The position numbers were made by a program, and so were the translations under genes. DNA of 64,000 nt, from positions 186,561,577-186,625,576 of the forward strand of contig NC_053395.1 of NCBI RefSeq assembly GCF_905171765.1, written 5' to 3'. Below the pieces are notes generated by a model. That model saw only the letters and a program-made list of their open reading frames with translations. It searched no databases and was not told the origin of the DNA. Shown here piece by piece: positions 11,292 to 22,486 of the stretch (positions are counted from its first letter, which is position 1; the number at the start of each line of letters is the position of its first letter). Origin of the DNA: Bufo bufo. Taxonomy: Eukaryota > Chordata > Amphibia > Anura > Bufonidae.

Positions 11292-12530
11292 TACACTGCC
11301 TGTCCAAAAAAAAAGTCGCCACCTGGATTTAACTAAGCAAATAGTTATGAGCCTCCTATTGGATAATTACTGCATGGGCGATTATCTTTCAGCTGGCAAC
11401 AAGTTATTTAACCCCAACTGGTGCAATGAGTTGCTTCTCATTTCTTAAACAACCATGTCGAAAGACACATCTCGTGGTCGTGGAAAAGATGTTAGTCTGT
11501 TTGAGAAGGGTCAAATCATTGGCATGCATCAAGCAGAGAAAACATCTAAGGAGATAACTTAGAAACTACTAAAATTTGGTTAAGAACTGTCCAACGCATT
11601 ATTAAAAACTGGAAGGATAGTGGGGACCCATCGTATTCGAGGAAGAAATTTGGCGGGATAAAAATCCTGAATGATCGTGATCGGTGATCACTTAAACGTT
11701 TGGTGAAATCAAATCAAAGAAAAACAACGGTAGAACTCAGGGCTATGTTTAATAGTGAAAGTAAGAGCATTTCCACACGCACAATGCGAAGGGAACTCAA
11801 GGGATTGGGACTAAACAGCTGTGTAGCCGTAAGAAAACCACTAATCAGTGAGGCAAACCACAAAAAAGGCTTCAATTTGCGAGGGAGCATAAAGATTGAA
11901 CTGTGGAGCAATGGAAGAAGGTAATGTGGTCTGATGAGTCAACATTTACCCTGTTCCAAAGTGATGGGCGCATCAGGGAAAAAAGAGAGGCAGATGAAGT
12001 GATGCACCCATCATGCCTAGTGGCTACTGTACAAGCCTGTGGGGGCAGTGCTATGATCTGGGGTTGCTGCAGTTGGTCAGGTCTAGGTTCAGTAACAGTA
12101 TGTGCTCCAAGAATGAGGTCAGCTGACTACCTGAACATACTGAATGACCAGGTTAGTCCATCAATGGATTTTTTCTTCCCTGATGGCACGGGCATATTCC
12201 AAGATGACAATGCCAGGATTCATCGGGCTCAAATTGTGAAAGAGTGGTTCAGGGAGACATCATTTTCACACATATATTGGCCACCACAGAGTCCAGACCT
12301 TAACCCCATTGAGAATCTTTGGGATGTGCTGGAGAAGGCTTTGCGCAGCAGTCAGACTCTACCATCATCAATGCAAGATCTTGGTGAAAAATTAATGCAA
12401 CACTGGGTGGAAATAAATCTTGTGACATTGCAGAAGCTTATCGAAACAATGCCACAGCGAATGCGTGCCGTAATCAAAGCTAAAGGCTTTTTTTTGGTGG
12501 CAACTTTTTTTTTGGGACAGGCAGTGTGTA
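11292..12530 (+). mobile_element. Tc1/mariner element, DD34E type, decayed
   Basis: TA at 11292-11293 precedes CACTGCCTGTCC and the right end reads GGGACAGGCAGTGTG before TA at 12529-12530. The size of about 1.24 kb is normal for Tc1-like elements. The inverted ends are short, and the transposase gene runs into the right end. It lies only 68 bp upstream of another Tc1 element. Confidence 0.9.
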
Positions 12531-12574
12531 TTTCAATTGGATCCTACTTGTGGGTTGGTGTTTTAATATACTGA
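11455..12574 (+). pseudogene. Tc1-like transposase, broken in the N-terminal half
   Basis: A cut-and-paste transposase. The start MSKDTSRGRGKDVSLFEKGQ gives the beginning of the paired-type HTH, then stops (after KEIT and near 11580) and frameshifts interrupt it. Frame pieces resume at 11700-11924 (KTTVELRAMFN) and 11903-12574. The catalytic half is intact: WSDES carries D1, QDDNARIH carries D2, and PIENLWD carries E, with 34 residues between D2 and E. The normal stop is lost, so the frame reads through the terminal repeat to 12574. Non-functional. Confidence 0.9.
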
Positions 12575-12597
12575 CTAGGCTATTTTGGCCGGGTATA

Positions 12598-13537
12598 TAC
12601 AGTACAGACCAAAAGTTTGGACACACCTTCTCATTCAAAGAGTTTTCTTTATTTTCATGACTATGAAAATTGTAGATTCACACTGAAGGCATCAAAACTA
12701 TGAATTAACACATGTGGAATTATATACATAACAAACAAGTGTGAAACAACTGAAAATATGTCATATTCTAGGTTCTTCAAAGTAGCCACCTTTTGCTTTG
12801 ATTACTGCTTTGCACATTCTTGGCATTCTCGGATGAGCTTCAAGAGGTAGTCCCCTGAAATGGTTTTCACTTCACAGGTGTGCCCTGTCAGGTTTAATAA
12901 GTGGGATTTCTTGCCTTATAAATGGGGTTGGGACCATCAGTGGCGTTGAGGAGAAGTCAGGTGGATACACAGCTGATAGCCCTACTGAATAGACTGTTAG
13001 AATTTGTATTATGGCAAGAAAAAAGCAGCTAATAAAAGAAAAACGAGTGGCCATCATTACTTTAAGAAATGAAGGTCATTCAGTCAGCCGAAAAAATTGG
13101 GAAAACTTTGAAAGTAAGGGCTATTTGACCATGAAGGAGAGTGATGGGGTGCTGCGCCAGATGACCTGGCCTCCACAGTCACCGGACCTGAACCCAATCG
13201 AGATGGTTTGGGGTGAGCTGGACCGCAGAGTGAAGGCAAAAGGGCCAACAAGTGCTAAGCATCTCTGGGAACTCCTTCAAGACTGTTGGAAGACCATTTC
13301 AGGGGACTACCTCTTGAAGCTCATCAAGAGAATGCCAAGAGTGTGCAAAGCAGTAATCAGAGCAAAAGGTGGCTACTTTGAAGAACCTAGAATATGACAT
13401 ATTTTCAGTTGTTTCACACTTGTTTGTTATGTATATAATTCCACATGTGTTAATTCATAGTTTTGATGCCTTCATAGTCATGAAAATAAAGAAAACTCTT
13501 TGAATGAGGTGTGTCCAAACTTTTGGTCTGTACTGTA
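12598..13537 (+). mobile_element. Tc1/mariner element with very long TIRs, internally deleted
   Basis: TA at 12598-12599 and 13536-13537 flanks CAGTACAGACCAAAAGTTTG ends. The inverted repeats extend for about 260 bases: 'agtagccaccttttgctttg' and 'caagaggtagtcccctga' near 12780-12862 are complementary to 13295-13380. The left arm has an extra segment of about 20 bases near 12668. At 936 bp it is shorter than a full copy because most of the transposase is deleted. Confidence 0.9.
13011..13397 (+). pseudogene. Tc1-like transposase with internal deletion (128 aa frame)
   Basis: The frame begins MARKKQLIKEKRVAIITLRNE and continues GHSVSR, the start of a Tc1 HTH. It then jumps directly to NWENFESKGYLTMKESDG and the C-terminal catalytic part ([21 protein letters not shown]). 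Both catalytic aspartates are missing and only the final glutamate remains, so it cannot catalyse transposition. The deletion kept the frame open. About the last 30 codons lie within the right terminal inverted repeat. Confidence 0.85.
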
Positions 13538-13790
13538 TATGTGCAATAAAAAGTTCCATCCTTATTAGCCTGCCTTCTATATGTTGTAGGTCTTTTATTT
13601 GCAGTACCCTGTTTGTATCACTATATAGGGTATTGATTGGCCACCGGGGGGTTATCTTTCTCGGTCTATGGATTATGCCACTTTTTAATGTTTTTTTTAA
13701 TATAATATTACTAACAAAGATTATTTGAGACATTTACTTTTGTGGCATAGATAGGTCCCACATTTTGCTGCACACCAGGCTACCATAGAT

Positions 13791-14962
13791 TTAAGGGCTA
13801 TGTACACCTTTGATGGCAATTTTTTATTATTAATGCATTGTACTCGCTTTGAGCTAAAAATATTTTTTTTAATTGGTCTTTATTAAAAATATGAAATCTT
13901 TTTTTCGGTACAAAACTGGCATGCTCTAGTAGCACCATTTGGATTTTCTGTGCTTCTGTCAGACCAGGAACAGATGGGCTCCTTATCTCTGCTCTCGGAC
14001 ATTATAAACACTAATTATAGCTCAGTTCTTATCTTACTGATAAGAATGTGGCTTAAGGGGCTTCTCCGGGAATTAAGAAAGTGAAAACACTTAAATATTA
14101 CTTTATTATAAATATATTCCCAAATACCTTTCATTATTTATATGGTTTGTTTTGTCTAGGGAGCAATCATTAGAAATAAATAAAATGGCTGCCATCCTAT
14201 TAGTACACACAAAACCTGTCCTAATCACACAGCAGAACAAGTTACTTCACAACACTGAGCTAAAGAGCTTCATCATCCTCCTCTCATACTTCTCAGGGAT
14301 TATGATATTGAATACAGTTTATAAGAACTTACAGCTGGAGTTTAAGAGGACACATGAAGTACGGAGAGGACAGACTGTGGTAATAGAGACTGCATAAAAG
14401 TGCTGCTGCTCATTACCCACACACTCCTCTGTACTTCATGTCTCCTCATGAACTCCATTCCTACAGAGATTAAGCTTAAATTATATTAAATTGTATTCAG
14501 GATCATAATCCCTGACAAGCAGAGCAGAGAGGAAGATGAGGCAGCTCATTAGCTCAGTGTTGTGAAGTAACTTGTCCTGCTGTGTGATTAGGACAGGTTT
14601 TGTGTGAACTAATAGGACTGTGGCCATTTTACTGCTCCCAATGATTGCTCCCTGGACAAAAAGAGCCATTGTAACTAAAGAAAGGTATTTGGGAATATAT
14701 TTATAATAAAGTAATATTTAAGTATTTTAAATACTTTTTCTTAATTCCCAGAGAACCCCTTTAAATAAGTGTTTATGAGCTTCAATAGTTTAGACCGGCA
14801 CAAAGTGAAAGTGAAAGTACCAATCAAACAGCTAGAAAAAAAAGTTCACCCTTTATGACAGAACAGCTCAATATTTTTAATAAAGGGCAATTGTAAAAAT
14901 GATTTTTAGCCACAAATGAGTAACATGCAATCATAAAATCTGAAGGTGTACATAGCCTTTAA
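13791..14962. mobile_element. TTAA-type element split by a fold-back insertion
   Basis: The ends are TTAAGGGCTATGTACACC (13791) and GGTGTACATAGCCTTTAA (to 14962), complementary except for small differences. Outside the nested element the interior is AT-rich (a T-run near 13861-13871). No coding region. Confidence 0.65.
14053..14764. mobile_element. T2-like fold-back element of about 710 bp
   Basis: TTAA occurs at both ends with GGGGCTTCTCCGGGAATTAAG on the left and its near-complement before 14764. The left arm to about 14350 (atattcccaaatacctttc, cctgtcctaatcacacagca, cttcacaacactgagcta) is repeated inverted from about 14450. The loop is around 14390-14410. The inverted frames at 14152-14397 (+) and 14481-14669 (-) translate alike for this reason and are not genes. 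Confidence 0.75.
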
Positions 14963-16122
14963 GTGTGTCACATTGTATGGCCAGAAGATGCGCCAAATAT
15001 ACCAGAGGCATGCGCCTCTGCATAAATTTGGCCCATCCTCCAGCAGCACAGGGGGACAGGGGGAAATCAAAACCGGTGTACAATATGCCGGTGTTTATAA
15101 ATACCCCCCAATCTGTTTTCACGTGAATTGCACCGTATGGTGATGCTTTTTGTAGAACCACCATGGTTTACTGACAAAGGATATAATCGAGGTAGGAATA
15201 CATGGGTGCAAGAGTGAAGTGAATCCTTTGAGAAACTTGTTTCAAGATGCTTGTCCCTTCATAAGGTTAGATTATAGTGATATTCGGACAAAGAGACCGA
15301 TATGGTCTTGAAACGCATTGTCTAAATAATAGAGGCATATGCCTCCCTACAGCCTGGTGCTGATTGCATACAACCTTCATTTTACTGTTTACTGTAATAT
15401 ATACATTATGGTACGGACAAAAAAGCAGTATAATATAAAATATACAAGCCGCAAATCATATGCGCTCAAAGTATCGACCAATGGCCCTGTAATATAAAGT
15501 GTAAGAAGGCTGCGGTGCTACTACAGGGTACTTACATACTATCACTGCTATGATCTCGAAAACAAGACTACATAGAGGAGGAGGCTACAGTGATCTGTTG
15601 CATTTGCTCTTTGTTGGGGCTGATCTGAGGTCAATGTAGGTTTTCAATAATCCTGTACATTCTGCATACAGAAGAGCCAGATTTGCTAATAGAGTCAAGA
15701 TAAAAAAACAGGCATTTTGGAGATAATGTGCAGCTTATGACCTAGAAAATCTAAAAAGCACCATGTGAAATGTTCTGCGTGAACAGCGCAACGCCAGTTC
15801 AAGCTCGCAGCCTGGTCACTGCTGTGCCTAAAGTTTCTCACACTGCTAACGCCGGGGGAATAAAGCCCCTTTACTTACACATGATGTCTGGAAAATGTCA
15901 GAGCTCCAACTGGCAAAAGAAACATTCCACTTTGGTTACTACACTTTACTATGAGGAAAATATAGGAATTTAGCGTTAAAGCCTCTAAATCAAAACCAGA
16001 AGCTGCTCAGAATATTTCTTTTTTTTTTTTCCTTCTTTTTGAATAGAACAAAATAATGTTTGGCAGCAAATCCGGAACAATTTGTCTTTGTTTGATTTGT
16101 CTATCTGATAAGTCAATATCTG
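14963..16122. other. No clear gene; weak local inverted repeats
   Basis: The frame at 15770-15973 has no recognisable domain. The 14960-15140 stretch contains short mirrored pieces (ggcatgcgcctctgcataaa) that may be MITE debris. Confidence 0.35.
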
Positions 16123-16125
16123 TTA

Positions 16126-16320
16126 GGCTGCGTTCACAAATGCGTTGACTTTTCCGTTATTCTGTTCTGGCAGAAGAAGAGACAAAGGAGGGGGGAAACA
16201 TATGTGTTTTAATCCCCATTTGTTTAAATGGAAGCTTTTGAGCATCAGTTATGTGCAGTTAGTGTCCGCTCCGTTATTTTTGGAGGAAGAAAAAGTCTGA
16301 ATTGGGCGCTAGAACTGAAG
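16126..16320. mobile_element. Left end of a TWA-type MITE
   Basis: TTA at 16123-16125 followed by GGCTGCGTTCACAAATGCG, typical of this window's Harbinger-like ends. No right end is seen. A run of G lies at 16321-16332. Confidence 0.5.
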
Positions 16321-16517
16321 GGGGGGGGGGGGCAGGATGCATTCAGCGCAGAGAGCCCAGGGCAGTGTACATGAAGGCACTACCTACTGGGCTCTTGTGG
16401 TCATGGCATCGGGAGGGGTGTGAAAAAAAAACAATATCTCATGGCCATCTCTCTAGGTAGGTCTGTGCCGCTGTCATCACCACCTTTTGGGGGCTCAAAA
16501 CTGCTGACAAACTTCCT

Positions 16518-16926
16518 TTAAAGAGGATCTGCCCCCTATCCAGACATGTCTGTTTTATTATCTACTTGCATTCCACATGTAATAACAATTCTGGAGCATC
16601 TACTCGTGGGGCTCTGTGTTGTGCTATTCCTTTATTGCTCCTACTAGAAGTTGTGAAGGAATTAATAGGAGTTTGTAATGAAGGTCCAGCTGGGTGTTAC
16701 ACTGGCAGCACTGATTAGATAGTGTTAGACTGTGCAGGGACACACCCCCTAACTGGTAACACCCATCTGGGCCTTCATTGTCAACTGCTAGTAATTAATT
16801 CATAAATTCAAGCAGGAATAATAAAGGAATGGCACTACGTAGAGTCATAAGAATAGATGCTCCAGAATTGTTATTACACTGGGAATGCAAAGAGACATGT
16901 CAGGAGAGGTGACAGGTCCTTTTTAA
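16518..16926. mobile_element. T2-like MITE, copy B of the 'gaggatctg' type
   Basis: TTAA at 16518-16521 and 16923-16926, with ends AAAGAGGATCTGCCCCC and GAGGTGACAGGTCCTTTTTAA. Long arms pair 'taacaattctggagcatct' with its complement near 16855. Same family as 4397-4779. Confidence 0.75.
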
Positions 16927-17039
16927 GTGTAAAGGAAACTGTCCCAAGAGTTCAGATAAATCACATTTTATGGGGGCACTTTCCACTGATTAATATGAAA
17001 ATATTCAATTAACCAAAGTTTTGTAAGCGAGTCGTACAA

Positions 17040-17117
17040 TATTCCCCAAAATTATATTGGGCAGACTAGATGGGCCAAATCGTTCTTATCTGCCAACACA
17101 TTCTATGTTTCTAATCT
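17040..17117 (+). mobile_element. LINE 3' tail fragment
   Basis: The text 'ttgggcagactagatgggcc..gttcttatctgcc..acattctatgtttcta' is the complement of the tail at 50053-50120. It looks like the 3' end of a CR1/L2-type LINE with a TCTATGTTTCTATG-type tail. Only the last ~75 bases are present. Confidence 0.55.
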
Positions 17118-17218
17118 GTATAGAGTAATACAGTAGCTAGAATACAGGAGGGGAGAGGAGGGAGATACAGCTGAATTTTCTCTGCCTCTGGATGTTTGTG
17201 TCAGACTGCATGCTGTAA

Positions 17219-17524
17219 CCCTGGGTTCACACCTGAGCGTTTCTGAGACGCGCGTTTTCCGCACGTTTTTTATGCGCGTTTTTTGCAATGGTAAACGCGC
17301 GTTTGTTTGATTGACAGCAGTGTCCTATAACCACAAACGCGCGACAAAACGCCCCAAAGAAGCTCAAGTACTTGTTTGAGCGTCGGGCGTTTTACAGCGC
17401 GATCGTACGCGCTGTAAAATGCCCAGGTGAGAACCATTCCCATAGGGAAGCATTGGTTTCTCCTTGTTGTGCGTTTTACAGCGTGTAGGAACGTGCTGTA
17501 AAACGATCAGGTGTGAACTGAGGG
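17219..17524. mobile_element. PIF/Harbinger-like MITE rich in CG
   Basis: The ends are CCCTGGGTTCACACCTGAGCG and GATCAGGTGTGAACTGAGGG, flanked by TAA and TCA. The interior carries repeated 'aaacgcgcg', 'gcgcgtttt' and 'acagcgcg' modules, giving a local CpG peak that should not be mistaken for a promoter. Confidence 0.7.
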
Positions 17525-17750
17525 TCAGAGAGAAGACGCATCCTTACAGAAATGATGAGGGGTTGAAAAAGGGCCAAAACATGCAGGTGCAGCAGGTCTG
17601 TAATATACATGCATAGCTGCAAAATAATTTTTTTTGTAACAATAGGCACACTTTATAAAAACATTATATCCACGGCCACCTTTATACCATAACCTAGCAT
17701 CAGCACACAATTAAAAGGTTATACTAGAAGTGGATAGCATTTAAAGGAAA

Positions 17751-18347
17751 TGTGTCATCAGAAAATGACTTATTGTTCAAATCACGTTTTTATTAAGGAA
17801 TGTTTGATGACGTTATTTAAAATTTTCCATTTCACTATCTATATTTAAAGAAAAACCATAAAATCCTGAGGTCTTTGCGCTGGCCACTAACCCTAATAAC
17901 AGGCGCCACTTCTTGGTCTGTACAGATCACTTTACTGAAGTTATTTGCTTATCTGTCATTCTAATCCTGCCTACAATGATATCACCTCTGTGTATTAGAT
18001 AAGACAGGATCCACCATTCACAATAGGGGATTGTCAAATGTTATCTATTCTTCACCTCTGCACAGGTCACAGAGCATGCCTAGAAAACTCTCCCATAGAA
18101 GTCCATGAGGTCCCCTCCTGACCATTGTGTCTATGGACCATGGGGCTGCCGCAAAGCAATTTCCTTAATGCTTTCTAAATGCTGTTAAGAACAGCTCAGG
18201 TAAGATGGCCGCCCCCAATAATCCTGTTCAGGAAATAGAATTAAAAAAATCTGCAATCAAAAAATAAAAACGGATTAGAAAAAAAGGATATGTATCGCTA
18301 GCTGGTTTTAGCTGGCTGAAAAATTTTTGGTGACACATTTCCTTTAA
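17751..18347. mobile_element. T2-like MITE (TTAAAGGAAATGTGTCA ends)
   Basis: TTAA is present at both ends with perfectly complementary AAAGGAAATGTGTCA and TGACACATTTCCTTTAA. The interior includes 'cagagcatgcctagaaaact', which recurs inverted in the fragment at 29985-30240. About 600 bp, no coding capacity. Confidence 0.8.
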
Positions 18348-19207
18348 AGCAACAAAATGCGTGACAATCGGGGAAGGCAGTGCATACATTAAACAGCCGC
18401 GCTTAAATTTTACCTGGCACGCCGACTGAACCATTACCTCTCTGTCTACTTCTAACAGCTGTCCTCATATCTCATACCTCTGCTAAATTGCTTTAGGAAA
18501 AGTGTGCAGCGAAAAAGCAATTGCTTTAGGAAATATGACTACCTAGCCCCACGTGCTCTTTTCACACAAAGCTCCCCTTCTCAGCGGGTCCAGACCCTAG
18601 CCTTCGCCTAGTGACGGAGGAACAAGGTGTTTATATATGCAGCAAATGGAAACATATATCACTTATGACACAGAGAAATAAGCACCCCATAAAATATACT
18701 CCGTCACTGCCAATCACGTGCCGTGCAAGCGGCATAAGCCGCGGGACGGAGTGTGAAGTGTGGAGGGCTTAACCCGAGCGGCAAATAAGCACAGCAATAA
18801 ATATCTAGACAAGCAATTACACATGGCTAACAGATATGTATCTCACAGCTACACAAAACCAGATGCCGATGCGATTATACGTGATCTGGTTTCATATGTA
18901 AAATACCTTAAAATTACAATGTGAAAAAAAACAAGTTAAAACTACGAATAAACAGTATAGACATTCTTATTGGTACCATTTTGAAGCATAAACAACTTTT
19001 TGATCCCTTTTTTATTCCATTTTTTTAGGAGGCAAAGTGACCAAAAAACAGCAATTTTCTCATGATGTATTTTTGTTTGTATTGCATTCATCGTGTGGGA
19101 TAAAATGATATACTGATCGGCAAGATTCTTTGGCAGGGAGCAGAGCCCTTTTCTGCTTTGCGCTGACCCCCGTTGATCTGTACGCCACCATAGCCCAACC
19201 AGACTAA
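18348..19207. other. No clear feature
   Basis: A T-rich segment at 18955-19060 (ttggtaccattttgaag, tttttgatcc) resembles the interior of the TTAA-flanked elements at 2107 and 52334. Otherwise nothing is recognisable. Confidence 0.4.
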
Positions 19208-19378
19208 GGGCTCATGCACACTTCAATGGGTCCTCAAAAGATGAGGACAGCACACCGTGTGTTGTCCGCATCCATATCTCCTTTTTACGGACAAGGATAG
19301 GACAGTTCTACAGAGGGGGGGCATTCCGTTCTGAAAAATGTGGAATGTAAAAATGTCAACGCCTGTGTGCATGAGTCC
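19208..19378. mobile_element. PIF/Harbinger-like MITE, short
   Basis: GGGCTCATGCACACTTC and CTGTGTGCATGAGTCC ends, with TAA on both sides. 171 bp. The interior has the 'ttgtccgcatccatat' and 'acggacaaggataggac' phrases typical of this family. Confidence 0.8.
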
Positions 19379-19414
19379 TAATGCAGAGAGCATGGACTTG
19401 TGAGATACGCCTTA

Positions 19415-19699
19415 GACCTCATGCACATGACTATATGCATCTTGCAGTCTGCAAATCTCAGATCTGTAAAACAGAGATACTGGCCGTGTGCATCCCGCAT
19501 GGCCGTGTGCTGGTCCACAAAATGGGCAAGAATAGGACACGGTCTCTTTTTTTTTTTTGCAGGAGCACGGAACAGATATACAGACACGGTGTGCTCTCCG
19601 TATCTTTTGAGGCTCCATTAAAATGAATGGGTCCACATCCGAACCGCAAAAAAACATGGATCGTTTGCAGACCAAAAATATGGTCGTATGCAAGGGGCC
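19415..19699. mobile_element. PIF/Harbinger-like MITE
   Basis: GACCTCATGCACATGAC and GGTCGTATGCAAGGGGCC ends, with TTA on both sides (19412-19414, 19700-19702). The interior matches 'aagaataggacac' modules of the same family. Several overlapping open frames here are by-products of the symmetry. Confidence 0.8.
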
Positions 19700-19856
19700 T
19701 TATCTCGTGAGACCATGAAAAGATGCTGCTGCCTGCGCTCATTGTAGAGCGTCCCAGCAATGAAGTACACTCCGCCTCAAGAGAGACCGCGGAAACGCCC
19801 CGATAGCAAACTACACAGGGGTCCTTCAACATAAAAAGTGACAATAAGCCTCTCAT

Positions 19857-20248
19857 TTAAAGGGAACTTGTCGTGTTGAACATGGTGTCTAAGCTGCAGG
19901 CAGCATGTTATAGAGCAGGAGGAGCTGAGCAGATTGATATCTAGTTTTATGGGAAAAGACTCAATATAACTGCAATTCATACATTTAAATTCCTGCTCAT
20001 TCTGGGCTTTGAAGTCCAGGAGGCGGTCCTATCAGTGATTGACAGCTATCTGTGTATACACAGTTATAGAGAAGCTGTCCCTCCATTTACTTCAAAGCCC
20101 AGAATGAGCAGGAATTTAAAAGAATAAATTACACATTTTACTGAATCTTTTCTCATAAAACTATATATTGATCTGCTCAGCTCGTCCTGTTCTATAACAT
20201 AGTGCCTGTAGCTATTTTTGCATTTTCATGGTGACAAGTTCCTTTTAA
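19857..20248. mobile_element. T2-like fold-back MITE
   Basis: TTAA at 19857-19860 and 20245-20248. The arms share 'gagcaggaggagctgagcag', 'gattgatatctagttttat' and 'ctgctcattctgggctttg'. The right TTAA is the left TTAA of the next element, which has a closely related interior. Confidence 0.8.
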
Positions 20249-21270
20249 AGGGAACCTGTCACCAAAAAATGCAATGCAATCTGAAAGTAGCATTTTATAG
20301 AGCAGGAGAAGCTGAGCAGATTGATGTATATATTTGTGGGAAAAGATTCAGTAAAACTTGTAATTTTTACATTTACATCTGCAGCCCTGTGAAGAGCTAT
20401 TGGTACAGAGAGGAGGAGTTATCAGTGACTGACAGCTATCTCTGTATGTACACTTATACACAATGCCATCAGTCACTGATAACTCCTCCTCCCTGTACCG
20501 ATGCTGTTCACAGAAGGTAGAAAAAGCAGAGATATAAATGTATAAATTACAGGTTTTACAGAATCTTTTCCCACAAAACTATATATCAATCTGCTCAGCT
20601 CCTCCTGCTCTAAAACATTGTTGTCACGTTAGTGATGTGGGAGGGAACACCACACCGACAACAGGAGGGAAGGGAAAGGGAACTAGCCCTCAAAGCTAGG
20701 GAAAGAGAAACGGACACCACCTATGGAAACCCTAATCCTAGCCCTGACTCCTATCCGTATGAACGGACCTTGAGGGTAGGAATGTTCATACACTGGAACC
20801 TATGACCCTGGAAACTCTGAATTGCCCTGGAATAGTTTCAGGGCTTGAGACGACACGTTCCTTCCAATATGAAGGAACCAGCGTCTCCCTGAGGCCTAGT
20901 AACAAAAGACAGAGGGGAAACAAGATATAAAAGGGAAGTAACACTTAAATTCAAAAGTAAATGGACGAGCAGGAACTCAGAAGAGGACCACACACCAGCA
21001 CTTTCAATACCAAATAGAAGTTATCAACCGCATAGCATGATGGGTGAAGCCAGACTAAACAGAGGAGTAGTAATGACCACTAAGCTACACCTGAGACAAG
21101 AGGTGTGGTCATTACCAGCAACCACACTGAAACCAGTGAAACCAAAGAGGCTGTCAGATCACATCATGTGCAGCCAGTCTCTTAGATCTTCTGACACCTG
21201 TCACGTTAGAGACCGTGACAATGGTGCTGTCAGATTGTATTGCATTTTTGGGGTGAAAGATCCTCTTTAA
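20245..21270. mobile_element. T2-like MITE carrying a solo-LTR-like insertion
   Basis: TTAA at 20245-20248 and 21267-21270. The left end is AAAGGGAACCTGTCACC and the right end GGTGAAAGATCCTCTTTAA. Without the insertion at 20622-21220 it is about 425 bp and is a sibling of 19857-20248. Confidence 0.75.
20622..21220. mobile_element. Solo-LTR-like insertion (599 bp)
   Basis: It begins TGTCACGTTAG and ends AGACCGTGACA, so it has the TG..CA boundary of a long terminal repeat with complementary TGTCACG/CGTGACA ends. The flanks ATTGT and ATGGT look like a 5-bp duplication with one change. A TATAAAAGG box lies at 20925-20933. No internal retroelement coding region accompanies it, consistent with a solo LTR. 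A TIR element is the alternative. The interior also has a hairpin (gtaatgaccac / gtggtcattac). Confidence 0.5.
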
Positions 21271-21922
21271 AGAATGTACTTGTTCTACTTTTTCTTCCAA
21301 CAGATTGACAGATCCTCTTTTTAAGAAAAAAACTAAAATCAGGCTATTTTTTATTTTATTTATTTTTTATTCCAAAAATTCTCTTTGGGGAAATGTTTAT
21401 GAAATCGACTTAAAAGATTAACCCTGCAGCTGTCTATATTAATAGATTCTTATCTGACCAGGAGGCAACTTTGCTCTTCTAAAGAAGCTGGCCTGGTCAA
21501 AAAATATTTCAATAAGTCTATTTGTGACGAAACACAGGGTCAACTGCAGCATGCTGAGAGCTCTGAAGTAAAACTGAATTCATATTATGGCGATTGTGCC
21601 ATTTGCTAGCTCAGCACGGGAAAAGCACTGAATAGATTTTTCAATCTTCACCAAGAACTAAGATTATTTCTAGGGCGACACTGTGCAAATTATCGCGAAT
21701 TAGACAATGTTTCCTCTGGTGACCAGATCTTGAGGTTCTGTTAAACTGCACTGCATAGTCAAAAAACACAAATCAGCTGGCAGACGGAAGTCAAATGGAC
21801 AAAGTCATATACAATGTAGGTAAAGGCATCAGGAAGAGAAGAAAAGCTGGTAATAAAAAAGAGAAAAATCAATGAAATAGGGGAATAAATACTGGAGAAT
21901 CGCCCTTTATGTAATTCCCTAA

Positions 21923-22486
21923 GGCTACATTCACACATCAGTTTTTTAATACCATTCTGCATCCGTGCGTGCATCCATTTTCTGTCCGGGGGCGTCGCTG
22001 TTACACCTAGAGTCTCCGCTCTCTCCGCAACTGCCGCGCCCTGCACTTTGACAGGACAAGGTTGTGTAAACGTGATCACACCTTCCTGGCCCTCTCAGTC
22101 AAAGTCAATCAAAATGCAGGGGACACGGTAGTTGCAGAGAGAGCAGAGCCTCTAGGTGTAACGGCAACGCCCCCGTTGATCCTAGAGGATCATTTGCATA
22201 TAATAAAACATCATTTTTCTCAGCAAGGAGGGCACATATGAAAATGGGACCAACACAGATGCCTTCAGCTGCCAGGTGCACATGTAACAGGTCAGCCAGT
22301 GTCATAGGTACAAATCTGCTTTCAGAAATTATAGAACATGGCTTATTCTTGTCTGTATTGCGGACAAGAATAGTAATTTCTAGTGATGGGAGTGAGAAAA
22401 ATGTGGACTGCACACAGAATCCATCTGCATTTTGCGGACCTGTAGTTTGCGGAACGTAATATGGACAGAACTGTGTGCATGAGGTC
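21923..22486. mobile_element. PIF/Harbinger-like MITE with internal hairpin
   Basis: TAA lies on both sides (21920-21922, 22487-22489). The ends are GGCTACATTCACACATC and CTGTGTGCATGAGGTC, which match only partly, so it may be a chimera of two related MITEs. Inside, 21990-22178 is a fold-back ('gctgttacacctagagtctc' paired with 'gagcctctaggtgtaacggc'). Confidence 0.55.

Noticed and set aside
17219..17524. CpG island or promoter
   Set aside because: The CG density comes from repeated 'gcgcgttt' modules inside a MITE with complementary ends.
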